A DNA stretch of 64,000 bases from the NCBI GenBank assembly GCA_947497175.1, contig CANMFM010000001.1, positions 310,001 through 374,000 on the forward strand, given 5' to 3'. Under the pieces are notes generated by a model that worked only from the letters and a program-made list of their open reading frames with translations, was not told where the DNA came from and made no database searches. Below are positions 1-7,519 of the stretch, in pieces. Every line of letters begins with the position of its first letter. Position 1 is the first letter of the stretch. The translations under genes were made by a program, and so were the position numbers. This stretch comes from an uncultured Aquimarina sp. Lineage in GTDB: Bacteria; Bacteroidota; Bacteroidia; Flavobacteriales; Flavobacteriaceae.

Positions 1-459
1 GCTTCCATATTAGCGATAACACCATTTTTTGCAGTTTTTATTTATTATAAAAATTTTGATGAAGTAATCTTTGTGCATGCTACCTTTCTGTTCTTAATGC
101 TCATGATCAGAGAAATGGTAAAAGATTTAGAAAACCTAAAAGGAGATATGGCACAAAATTATAAAACCATTCCTGTAGTTTACGGAGAATTATCTTCCAA
201 AAAAATAATAAGTATTTTAATTATCACATCAGGAATTCCTGTTTTCTTGTTGCTAACCAGATATGAAATAGGATATATGTACCTATATTTTTATGCGTGT
301 TTAATATTACTTTTCATTTTTTTGATTGCAGTATGGACTTCAAAACAAAAGGTTCATTATGTGTGGTTGCACAATATTTTAAAGTTAATAATTGCGATAG
401 GTGCTTTTAGTATTATTCTTATTGATGTAAATATGATCCTGGATCGTATTCTTTGGTAA
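1..459 (+). CDS. UbiA-family prenyltransferase, 3' part (5' end outside the window)
   Basis: The reading frame is open from base 1, so the gene starts upstream of the window and only the C-terminal 152 residues are present. The visible part has the second Asp-rich region of UbiA-type membrane prenyltransferases (REMVKDLENLKGD), followed by the usual KTIPVVYG stretch and then three hydrophobic helices. Enzymes of this family transfer a polyprenyl chain to an aromatic or glycerol-phosphate acceptor in the inner membrane. In Flavobacteriaceae the closest annotated relatives are often called geranylgeranylglycerol-phosphate geranylgeranyltransferase, but the acceptor cannot be read from this fragment. 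A GTG at 73 could be mistaken for a start, but the coding frame clearly continues upstream of it. Confidence 0.85.
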   Translation, partial: ASILAITPFFAVFIYYKNFDEVIFVHATFLFLMLMIREMVKDLENLKGDMAQNYKTIPVVYGELSSKKIISILIITSGIPVFLLLTRYEIGYMYLYFYACLILLFIFLIAVWTSKQKVHYVWLHNILKLIIAIGAFSIILIDVNMILDRILW

Positions 460-462
460 AAC

Positions 463-495
463 AAATAAAGCAGCTACTTAGTAACTGCCTTATTT
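463..495. terminator. Hairpin between convergent genes, likely terminator
   Basis: AAATAAAGCAG (463-473) pairs with CTGCCTTATTT (485-495), an 11-bp stem with one A/C mismatch and an 11-base loop. It sits between the ends of the convergent UbiA-like and secreted-protein genes and could serve both strands. Confidence 0.45.
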
Positions 496-516
496 GGATT
501 CAAAAGTAGGTTAATT

Positions 517-861
517 TTATGCTTCTTTGGGTGTTCTAATTTTTAGGATAAGTTTAAATATTCTGTTTTCGTTTTTTGATGTAGTAGATCCTATTTTTTT
601 ATAGTTTAACCTTGATTTTACATAGTTTACTACCATTTCTTCTTTAGAATCAACATGTAAGACTACGATTTCTCCTTTTACATTAAGAGTAAACTCGATA
701 TTTGCTTTAAGTTCCTCTTCTACTACAATTTCAGGGCTTTTTAAAAGAAGTGCTACTTCGTTTCTTAATTGCTGTTCTGGACTAATTGCTTTGTCGTTTG
801 AGGCAAATACCGGTCCGAATCCTAATACAAGTGCGAATACTAATACAGTTAACTTTTTCAT
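517..861 (-). CDS. Small secreted protein of unknown function
   Basis: A 114-residue protein with a clear signal peptide (residues 1-20, MKKLTVLVFALVLGFGPVFA, cut before SND). The mature part of about 94 residues alternates charged and beta-branched residues (FTLNVKGEIVVLHV) and looks like a small alpha/beta fold, distantly reminiscent of TonB C-terminal-like periplasmic domains. I do not recognise a named family and give no function. It stands alone, convergent with the UbiA-like gene. On the minus strand, TACATTTG (fwd 910-917) matches the Bacteroidota -7 element, about 45 bases before the start codon, but I see no TTG at the -33 position. Confidence 0.8.
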   Translation of the reverse strand: MKKLTVLVFALVLGFGPVFASNDKAISPEQQLRNEVALLLKSPEIVVEEELKANIEFTLNVKGEIVVLHVDSKEEMVVNYVKSRLNYKKIGSTTSKNENRIFKLILKIRTPKEA

Positions 862-1304
862 TTTTTTTGTTTAAAGATTTGAGATTTTGTTTGTTTTAAT
901 TTTACAAGACAAATGTACGTTCGAAAATAAAACTCTGAGGTTGTATAACTTTATGAGAATGTGTCGTTTTAATCACTATTACGTTAAAATGAATGTGTTT
1001 TAACGTAAATTAAACTTTGAAGAAAAAATACTTTTTATATGTTTACTCTTCAGGAATGTATGTAGAAAAGATAATTCTATTAAAGATTCTCAGACTTTAG
1101 GTTACACATGTAATTATTTATCATTTTTTGAAGATGTTTTACTGTTAATTTAAGGTTATGTTATGGGTTTGCCTTATGGCTGAATATTGATATTAAAGTA
1201 TTGGAATTCAATATGATAAATGTTAATTATTTATTAAGAGAAGAGTTGACTTCCTGATTTTTTCACCTTTTTTTGAATCTATAAATTATACTTGATACTA
1301 CGAT
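862..1304. other. Intergenic stretch with one perfect inverted repeat
   Basis: AT-rich 443-base gap between divergent genes with no convincing reading frame. It contains a possible -7 element for the upstream minus-strand gene (910-917) and the 11-bp inverted repeat at 979-1008. Nothing else is recognisable. Confidence 0.6.
979..1008. repeat. Perfect 11-bp inverted repeat
   Basis: TTACGTTAAAA (979-989) and TTTTAACGTAA (998-1008) are exact reverse complements separated by 8 bases. There is no T-tract after it. It lies between divergent genes, about 300 bases before the nitrilase start, so a dimeric regulator site is more likely than a terminator. Confidence 0.5.
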
Positions 1305-2258
1305 ATGAAAGATCAATTATTGACAGTGGCATTAGCCCAAATTTCTCCGGTTTGGTTGGATAAAGTAGAAACTCTTAAAAAAATTGAAAATACAATAGAA
1401 GAAGCAGCTTCAAAAAAGGCAGAATTAATTGTTTTTGGAGAAGCATTATTACCGGGATATCCTTTTTGGGTTGAATTAACCAATGGTGCAAAATTTAATA
1501 GTTCGGTTCAAAAAGAGATTCATGCTCATTATGCGCAGAATGCTATTGTTATCGAAAAAGGAGACATTAGTGCTATTTGTGAGCTTGCAGAAAGGCATCG
1601 TATGGCTATATATCTAGGGATTATCGAGCGGCCGCTAGATCGAGGAGGACATAGTCTATATGCGTCTTTAGTATATATTAATGAAATGGGTGAAATTAAA
1701 TCTGTACATAGAAAATTGCAGCCTACCTATGAAGAACGATTAACCTGGTCACCGGGAGACGGCAATGGGTTGTTAGTACATCCCCTAAAGGCTTTTACTG
1801 TAGGAGGTCTAAACTGCTGGGAGAATTGGATGCCACTGCCCAGAGCTGCTTTATATGGACAAGGTGAAAATCTGCATATTTCTGTTTGGCCCGGAAGTGA
1901 TTACAACACCAAAGATATTACACGCTTTATCGCTAGAGAATCAAGATCCTATGTGCTTTCAGTGTCTAGTTTAATGAGAAAGGAAGATTTTCCAGAATCG
2001 ACTCCTCACCTGGATGCAATAGTAAAAGAAGCACCAGGTATTCTGGGTAATGGAGGATCTTGCATTGCGGGGCCTGACGGAGAATGGATTCTAGAACCAG
2101 TTTTGAATACAGAAGGGCTTTTAATTGAAACTCTGGATTTTAATCGCGTCTTGCAAGAACGACAAAATTTTGATCCTGTGGGTCATTATTCAAGACCCGA
2201 TGTTACACAATTACATGTAAATCGTAAGCGACAAAGCACTGTTCGTTTTGATCCCTAA
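1305..2258 (+). CDS. Nitrilase (carbon-nitrogen hydrolase family)
   Basis: A 317-residue member of the nitrilase branch of the C-N hydrolase superfamily, which hydrolyses nitriles to carboxylic acids and ammonia in the cytoplasm. The Glu-Lys-Cys triad is visible: E46 in FGEALLPGYPFW, K137 in HRKLQPTYEER and C171 in GLNCWENWMPLPR. The GYPFW and CWENWMPL contexts are typical of true nitrilases rather than amidases. The length fits the family (about 310-340). It is probably transcribed alone; a strong promoter for the next gene starts directly after its stop. The natural substrate is not deducible. No nitrile hydratase or aldoxime dehydratase gene is nearby. Confidence 0.92.
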   Translation: MKDQLLTVALAQISPVWLDKVETLKKIENTIEEAASKKAELIVFGEALLPGYPFWVELTNGAKFNSSVQKEIHAHYAQNAIVIEKGDISAICELAERHRMAIYLGIIERPLDRGGHSLYASLVYINEMGEIKSVHRKLQPTYEERLTWSPGDGNGLLVHPLKAFTVGGLNCWENWMPLPRAALYGQGENLHISVWPGSDYNTKDITRFIARESRSYVLSVSSLMRKEDFPESTPHLDAIVKEAPGILGNGGSCIAGPDGEWILEPVLNTEGLLIETLDFNRVLQERQNFDPVGHYSRPDVTQLHVNRKRQSTVRFDP

Positions 2259-2267
2259 TAATTAGTG

Positions 2268-2297
2268 TTGTACCTACGAAGTAATCAACTATCTTTG
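2268..2297 (+). promoter_or_regulatory. Bacteroidota-type promoter of the pseudouridine synthase gene
   Basis: A TTG at 2268-2270 and TATCTTTG at 2290-2297 are separated by 19 bases. This matches the flavobacterial consensus TTG-N19-TAnnTTTG. The start codon follows 15 bases later, so the leader is very short. Confidence 0.7.
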
Positions 2298-2312
2298 CAC
2301 AAAATTTAAGAT

Positions 2313-3140
2313 ATGAGTCGTGGAGATAATTCCGGTGGAGGAAAAAGAAGTGGAAAATCAAGAGAAAAGTCTTTTGGGCGCAGCAATGCTCCGGTAAAGA
2401 AGACTGTAAAATCGTCAAAAAAAGGATCTGATTCTGATGAAATAAGACTTAACAAATTTGTAGCTAATTCTGGTGTTTGCTCTAGAAGAGAAGCAGATTT
2501 ATATATCCAAACAGGGAGTGTATGGGTTAATGGGAAGCCCGTTACTGAAATGGGGTACAAAGTAAAACTTACTGATGAGGTAAAATTTGACGGTCGACTT
2601 ATTACTCCCGAGAAAAAAGAGTATGTTCTACTTAACAAACCTAAAGGTTTTGTTACTACTACAAGCCCTGAAAAAACCAAAACTGTCATGCATTTGGTGG
2701 CCAATGCTTCTAAAGCACGATTAAAACCAGTAGGGCGATTAGAACGTAACACTACAGGCTTATTGCTCTTTACAAATGATGTAGATCTGGAAAAAAAGCT
2801 TACACATCATAAAAGTGGAGTACGCAAAATTTTTCATGTTGAATTGGATCGTAATTTAAAGTTTGAAGATTTAGAGAAAATTCAGAATGGAGTCAAACTT
2901 CAGGAAGGGTTTATCCAGGTAGATGAGATTTCTTATATAGAAGGAGCTTCTAAAAATGAAATAGGCGTACAGCTTCAGTCTTCAAAAAATAATGTTATCC
3001 ATAAGCTTTTTGAACATCTTAACTATAACGTGATCAAATTAGACCGGGTAATTTTTGGTGGATTGACTAAAAAAGATTTACCTCGTGGCCATTGGCGAAA
3101 ACTTACCGAACAAGAGGTAATTAATTTAAAAATGATGTAG
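2313..3140 (+). CDS. RsuA/RluB-family rRNA pseudouridine synthase with Glu at the catalytic Asp position
   Basis: A 275-residue protein with a basic low-complexity N-terminus (1-43), an S4 RNA-binding domain (about 44-90, RLNKFVANSGVCSRREAD) and an RsuA/RluB catalytic domain (about 103-260). This family isomerises one uridine of 16S or 23S rRNA to pseudouridine. The signature normally reads GRLD followed by N/TTGLLL, and its Asp is the nucleophile. Here the text is GRLERNTTGLLLFTND, with Glu144 (GAA at 2742-2744) in place of Asp. The rest of the fold, including NKPKG at 108-112, is intact. The gene has its own promoter and overlaps the convergent glycosyltransferase gene by 20 bases at its 3' end. 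Confidence 0.9.
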   Translation: MSRGDNSGGGKRSGKSREKSFGRSNAPVKKTVKSSKKGSDSDEIRLNKFVANSGVCSRREADLYIQTGSVWVNGKPVTEMGYKVKLTDEVKFDGRLITPEKKEYVLLNKPKGFVTTTSPEKTKTVMHLVANASKARLKPVGRLERNTTGLLLFTNDVDLEKKLTHHKSGVRKIFHVELDRNLKFEDLEKIQNGVKLQEGFIQVDEISYIEGASKNEIGVQLQSSKNNVIHKLFEHLNYNVIKLDRVIFGGLTKKDLPRGHWRKLTEQEVINLKMM

Positions 3141-4524
3141 CAGAGGCCGGTCTGGAGGTTTTGGTATTTCTGTAAATTTCCCAACCTAGAACCGCTAATA
3201 CGATACCGTATTCTAATCCCACCATCCATAGATTTTCCTTAAAATCAGGATGGATATAAGCGGTATAACTCAAAATAATTACAAAAGACCACACTACAGG
3301 AAATCTGTATCTGGTAAACACGCAAAGCGATAGCGGTACAGCGATATACCATGGATGTACGGTAGTCGATAAAAAATAGTAGGTGCAAATGCCTAAAACC
3401 ATTGCCGTGATGAGTTGTGTGGTCGCTTTGTTTTTTCTTAAGAATGTTAGTACAAGAAGTATAACAATGGTAACCATTGGTAAAATCTTACCCGCAGTTT
3501 CAATAACATTCCACCCGACGATTTGATATCCCACCCAACGAACGATATAGAAAATACTAGCATTAAATTCAAAGTTTTGAAACCAAAGGCTAATGGTTTT
3601 ACTAAAATTCTTCAAAAATGTGGCAGAAAAAAAAGGAGCAAAAGTCAGAAATACAACACTAATAACAAGGCTATAGAACATTATTAATTTTGATATGCCT
3701 TTTGTCAGGCTGAGCTTATCGAAGCTCTTTTTTCTATCCATAATAAACTTCTGAACAAACAAGGGCAAAAACAACAAAGGGATTAATTTTACAGAAACAG
3801 AAAGTGCTAATGCCACTGCCGCCCAATACCAATATCCTTTTTGTAAAAGGTATAAAGACCAAATAATAAAAAACACCATTACCGCTTCAAAATGAAGGTT
3901 ACCGGTGAGTTCTATAATGATAAAAGGATTTAGAATGTACCAAAAGATGTGTTTTTCAGGAAGTTTGAGTGCTTGTAATAACTTTCTTCCGAAGAAAAAA
4001 GTACCTATGTCGGCCATAATAATAAGCACTCTAAATACTATTGCAGAGCCCAAAATACTCTTACTGGCAAATAAAGCAGCAATAAAGTAACAAAACTGAC
4101 TTATAGGAGGGTAATTGGTGTAGTGACTTCCATTTAGTTGTCCCATACCATCATATAGTTCCCGGGCTTGAGCAATAGGAGCATTCCCTTGAGCGACCCA
4201 TACTTCTGGTAACGATAGATAGGGGTTAAATCCTTCTAAAAGCATACGACCATCCCATATAAACCGATAAAAATCCTGAGATAGATTAGGGATTGCCAAT
4301 AAAAATATGATCCGAAATAGTAACCCCGCCAGGGCTAGAAGTTTCCAGTTATTTGCATTGTTCTGAATGATTTTATAAGAAACAATGAATAACCCTGTCC
4401 ATAGAGTGATCATCTTAATAAAATCGGTACGTTCTAACCGATAGGCAAAACTCCAATACAATAGAATACCAAGCAGGAGTAGTACTATGGAAAACCTTTT
4501 ATTTTTCCATAACGCTGACATCAT
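3121..4524 (-). CDS. GT-C type integral membrane glycosyltransferase (mannosyltransferase-like)
   Basis: A 467-residue, strongly hydrophobic protein with about 11-12 membrane segments. After the first helices comes SQDFYRFIWDGRMLLEGFNPY, an Asp-containing loop typical of GT-C enzymes that take sugar from a polyprenyl-phosphate donor on the outer face of the inner membrane. It is the last gene of a minus-strand operon. Its start codon overlaps the stop of the upstream GT2 gene as TAATG, which suggests translational coupling. A Dpm1-like synthase in the same operon could make its lipid-linked donor. The 3' end overlaps the convergent pseudouridine synthase gene by 20 bases. Donor and acceptor sugars are unknown. 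A REP-like sequence lies inside the gene at 3704-3726. Confidence 0.85.
   Translation of the reverse strand: MMSALWKNKRFSIVLLLLGILLYWSFAYRLERTDFIKMITLWTGLFIVSYKIIQNNANNWKLLALAGLLFRIIFLLAIPNLSQDFYRFIWDGRMLLEGFNPYLSLPEVWVAQGNAPIAQARELYDGMGQLNGSHYTNYPPISQFCYFIAALFASKSILGSAIVFRVLIIMADIGTFFFGRKLLQALKLPEKHIFWYILNPFIIIELTGNLHFEAVMVFFIIWSLYLLQKGYWYWAAVALALSVSVKLIPLLFLPLFVQKFIMDRKKSFDKLSLTKGISKLIMFYSLVISVVFLTFAPFFSATFLKNFSKTISLWFQNFEFNASIFYIVRWVGYQIVGWNVIETAGKILPMVTIVILLVLTFLRKNKATTQLITAMVLGICTYYFLSTTVHPWYIAVPLSLCVFTRYRFPVVWSFVIILSYTAYIHPDFKENLWMVGLEYGIVLAVLGWEIYRNTKTSRPASATSFLN
3704..3726. repeat. REP-like palindromic sequence inside the GT-C gene
   Basis: Reads GTCAGGCTGAGC then TTATCGAAGCT on the plus strand. 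Its core CTGAGCTTATCGAAG resembles the intergenic sequence at 19804-19826, read on the other strand (CTGAGTTTGTCGAAG). This kind of sequence is commonly intergenic in Bacteroidota genomes. Here it is read in frame and encodes SFDKLSLT. Confidence 0.45.
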
Positions 4525-5996
4525 TATATTTTAGAAGTAACAGATTTAAGAAATACAAACCCAAATCCTAAGAATAACATAATATGAAATAAAAATAAGC
4601 CAAAATCCTGCAACTTGAACGCACTGTATAAAGCAAACCCAAAATACCCCATTAGTAAGGCTTCTATAATGGTGTTACCTGAGATATTTTTGTTTACATA
4701 TTTATTACCTTTCCAGGAATCCTTTATAGTATTGATATTAAATTTTGGGGTACGAACGAATTCACTTTTCTTTCCAAAATGACCTTCGAGTACTGCCATA
4801 GAGTTATGCACAGAGAATCCCATCGCGATTGAGAAAAATGTAAAGAACATTTTGATATATTCCATAAAGTTCCAGAACCCTTTACCATGTATCTTTTTAA
4901 ACGTATGCCAGTAACAAAAGAAAAATATTACAGTACTTAGTGCAAAAAATGCAATGACATTAAAATACCAGCTAAACATTGGATTACTGTTTTTAATATA
5001 CATAACCGGTACACTTAGTACAGCAACAAGTAGCACTAATAAGAACATACTACTATTCAATAAATGAAAGAAGCTGTGAAATTTTGTTTTAAAAGGGACT
5101 GATTTATCTTTAATTAATTTCCAGTATAATTTCTGAAAGTTCTCTGCCGCACCTTTATTCCATCTAAACTGCTGAGATCTTGCGGCACTTATTACTACTG
5201 GTAATTCTGCAGGAGTTTCAACTTCTTCAAGGTATTTAAATTTCCATTTCTTAAGTTGTGCTCGGTAACTAAGGTCAAGATCTTCGGTTAGTGTATCCCC
5301 TTGCCAGTTTCCTGCATCTTTGATGCATGTTTTTCTCCAAACACCAGCAGTACCATTAAAATTAATGAAATGATCTTTATAATTACGGCCAACTTGTTCC
5401 ATTGTGAAATGGAAATCCAGAGCAAACGCCTGAATTTTCGTAAGCATTGAATAATCTCTGTTGATATGACCCCATCGAGTCTGCACAACTCCTATATTTT
5501 CATCTTTAAAATAAGGAATGGTTTGTAGCAACCACTTTTTTCCTGGCAGAAAATCTGCATCAAAAATGGCGATATATTCTCCTTTAGCTATTTTTAATCC
5601 TTCTTTTAAAGCCCCGGCTTTAAAACCAGTACGATCTTTTCGACATATGTGTTTGATGTCTAATCCGGTTTTTTGAAGCTTGTCGATATGAGCAGCCGTG
5701 CTAACAACAGATTCATCTGTAGAATCGTCTAATACCTGTATCTCTAATTTATCTTTAGGGTACTCTAATTCTGCAATGTTATCGAGTAAACGATCCATTA
5801 CATACAACTCATTAAATACAGGTAACTGGATTGTTACTTGTGGAATCTCTTGTTGTTTAGAAAAATCAAAAGTAGGCGAATTGTCAGGTTGCTTTCGGGA
5901 TTTCAGGTAATTAACAAGCAGATTCAGTTGAGCCAGACTATACATAAATATGATTAGTAGGGCCAATGTGTAGGTTATGATGATAGCAATATCCAT
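4524..5996 (-). CDS. Membrane-bound processive GT2 glycosyltransferase (cellulose-synthase-like)
   Basis: A 490-residue protein with an N-terminal membrane helix (about 3-28), a GT-A domain (about 52-285) and three to four C-terminal helices. All signatures of processive GT2 enzymes are present: LDDSTD (89-94), DAD (146-148), TED (237-239) and QQFRW (275-279). Relatives add NDP-sugars repeatedly or attach one sugar to a lipid acceptor at the inner membrane. It lies between a Dpm1-like GT2 and a GT-C enzyme with TAATG junctions on both sides, so the three are probably made together for one glycan or glycolipid. No PilZ domain or cellulose operon partners (BcsB, BcsZ) are present, so bacterial cellulose is not implied. 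Confidence 0.9.
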   Translation of the reverse strand: MDIAIIITYTLALLIIFMYSLAQLNLLVNYLKSRKQPDNSPTFDFSKQQEIPQVTIQLPVFNELYVMDRLLDNIAELEYPKDKLEIQVLDDSTDESVVSTAAHIDKLQKTGLDIKHICRKDRTGFKAGALKEGLKIAKGEYIAIFDADFLPGKKWLLQTIPYFKDENIGVVQTRWGHINRDYSMLTKIQAFALDFHFTMEQVGRNYKDHFINFNGTAGVWRKTCIKDAGNWQGDTLTEDLDLSYRAQLKKWKFKYLEEVETPAELPVVISAARSQQFRWNKGAAENFQKLYWKLIKDKSVPFKTKFHSFFHLLNSSMFLLVLLVAVLSVPVMYIKNSNPMFSWYFNVIAFFALSTVIFFFCYWHTFKKIHGKGFWNFMEYIKMFFTFFSIAMGFSVHNSMAVLEGHFGKKSEFVRTPKFNINTIKDSWKGNKYVNKNISGNTIIEALLMGYFGFALYSAFKLQDFGLFLFHIMLFLGFGFVFLKSVTSKI

Positions 5997-6688
5997 TATG
6001 AAAAGCTATATTTAAAAATCCAACTTAAAATCTTAACGCCTGCAAATATAGCACCTTTTATGGTTCCTGAAACTTTTGAGACCCCAATTCTCTTTTTGTA
6101 ATGCACTGGGACTTCAGTATAACTATAACGTTTCTTTAACACTTTTAGCTGCATTTCTACGGTCCACCCGTAGGTTTTATCGACCATTTCCAAGGATAAC
6201 AGCGTATCGTATTTAATGGCTCTAAAGGGGCCTAAATCTGTAAATTTAGCACCAAAAAAAAGTTTCATCAGGCTGGTAGCTAACCAATTTCCAAAGATTT
6301 GAGGAAATGTCATAGAACCGGGTTCTCTTAGTTGTTTTATTCTAGACCCTATAACCAAATCAGTGCCATTATTTATAATAGGATTAACGATTTTGATAAG
6401 TTCTGAAGGATAATCGCTGTAGTCACCATCCAGAAATACGATGATATCTGGCTTGATGTCTTTTGATGCAATATAATCCATGCCTTTAAGACATGCATAA
6501 CCATATCCTTTTTGTTTTTCTGTTACTACAGTCGCACCCGCATTTTTCGCTACATCCTCAGTAGTATCTGTAGAATTATTACTCACGACAATAACTTCAG
6601 AAACGATGTCAGGAATCTCTTTAATGACATGAGCTATAGATTCTTCTTCGTTAAAGGCGGGTATAATTACGTTTATGATTGGAGGCAT
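5996..6688 (-). CDS. Dolichyl-phosphate mannose synthase-like GT2 glycosyltransferase
   Basis: A 230-residue GT2 enzyme with the IPAFNEEESI opening, SNNSTDTT nucleotide-binding turn, FLDGDYSDYP metal-binding motif and IGSRI, close in layout to DPM1/GtrB-type synthases that load a sugar from an NDP-sugar onto polyprenyl phosphate. There is no long C-terminal membrane extension, only a hydrophobic tail (GAIFAGVKILSWIFKYSF). It begins directly after the MORN-repeat gene (TAA immediately followed by ATG) and overlaps the next gene as TAATG. The operon also holds a GT-C enzyme, the class that consumes such lipid-linked sugars, which supports this assignment. The sugar itself is not determined. Confidence 0.9.
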   Translation of the reverse strand: MPPIINVIIPAFNEEESIAHVIKEIPDIVSEVIVVSNNSTDTTEDVAKNAGATVVTEKQKGYGYACLKGMDYIASKDIKPDIIVFLDGDYSDYPSELIKIVNPIINNGTDLVIGSRIKQLREPGSMTFPQIFGNWLATSLMKLFFGAKFTDLGPFRAIKYDTLLSLEMVDKTYGWTVEMQLKVLKKRYSYTEVPVHYKKRIGVSKVSGTIKGAIFAGVKILSWIFKYSFS

Positions 6689-7171
6689 TTATAAGGAAGC
6701 ATTAGGGTTATCTCTTTTAAAACTAAAGATGTCGGTCCATTCACCGGTTTTTTGATTATTGATATATCGTTCGGCTTTAAAAAGTTTATTGTTTCTATAT
6801 ACTAAGCAATACCCTTCTTTTTTGTCGTTTTGATATTGATACTTTCGGGTTATCCCTGTCGCAATATCGTAAATAATCCACCATTTTTCGGCTTTATCAT
6901 TCACAAAGTGCCCTTCTTTGCTTAAATTACCTTCTTTTGTGTAAAAATACCAGTAACCACTCTTCTTATTGTTTTTAAAATGCCCTTCGTGCGATATGTT
7001 GCCACTGGCATGATAAAAATGCCAAAAATCAACTTTGATTTCTCCAATTTTCCAACCTTCTGCCTTTACTACATTATTTGGATAATATTCATAATGATAT
7101 TCTTTTTGAGCCCAAATAAGGTTACTCGATATGAGCAGGGTAAATACGAAAAGAAATATCTTATACTTCAT
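6689..7171 (-). CDS. Secreted MORN-repeat (YwqK-like) protein
   Basis: A 160-residue protein with a signal peptide (MKYKIFLFVFTLLISSNLIWAQ, cut before KEY) and several MORN_2-type repeats of the form YYPNNVVKAEGWK, HASGNISHEGHFKNNKKSGYW and KEGNLSKEGHFVNDKAEKWW. Proteins of this kind are often auto-annotated as YwqK family antitoxin, which is poorly supported for secreted Bacteroidota versions. It is the first gene of the four-gene glycosyltransferase operon, with zero bases between its stop and the next start. A role in the same envelope process is plausible but unproven. Confidence 0.85.
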   Translation of the reverse strand: MKYKIFLFVFTLLISSNLIWAQKEYHYEYYPNNVVKAEGWKIGEIKVDFWHFYHASGNISHEGHFKNNKKSGYWYFYTKEGNLSKEGHFVNDKAEKWWIIYDIATGITRKYQYQNDKKEGYCLVYRNNKLFKAERYINNQKTGEWTDIFSFKRDNPNASL

Positions 7172-7519
7172 TATGATTGCTTTGATTAGATAAGTTGGAC
7201 GAATAAAAAATAGAATACTAACAAAGCATCCCTACTTTATACTTTTATTTATAAAATAAATTTCACATCTTTTATATGTAAATCCGATGCCTCACGATAA
7301 TGACACGATCTCTTTTTTTAGAAGAAGAATTGATTTTATATAGTATAAATTTGCTTTTTGTCATTAAAAAAACGCTTTTAATCTGTTAAAACATTATTTT
7401 TTGCTTTAAAAAGTAATCTAATTCTTTCTTTTTTATTACCTTACCACTTTAATTTCTATTCTTGATTATTCAACGCATTTGAATAATGGCGGGGCTCGAA
7501 GTAGTTAAAAGTATAGTAT
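7172..7519. other. Intergenic stretch between divergent operons
   Basis: AT-rich 348-base gap. TAAATTTG at 7346-7353 matches the -7 element, but the nearest TTG (7330-7332) is only 13 bases upstream, so it is doubtful. A perfect 9-bp inverted repeat lies at 7465-7487. No small gene is evident. Confidence 0.5.
7465..7487. promoter_or_regulatory. 9-bp inverted repeat upstream of the histidine kinase
   Basis: ATTATTCAA (7465-7473) and TTGAATAAT (7479-7487) are perfect reverse complements with a 5-base spacer, 32 bases before the start codon. The position suits an operator; the function is inferred only. Confidence 0.4.

Noticed and set aside
73..459. UbiA-like gene starting at the GTG at 73
   Set aside because: The frame is open to base 1 and encodes typical hydrophobic sequence upstream.
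2306..2752. Minus-strand frame opposite the pseudouridine synthase gene
   Set aside because: It lies entirely opposite an S4/catalytic domain with clear motifs and has no family resemblance.
6689..7171. Toxin-antitoxin assignment for the MORN-repeat (YwqK-like) protein
   Set aside because: It is secreted, has no toxin partner nearby and lies in a glycosyltransferase operon.
7346..7353. TAAATTTG as the histidine kinase promoter
   Set aside because: The only upstream TTG is 13 bases away, too close for the usual spacing of about 19, so it is not listed as a promoter.
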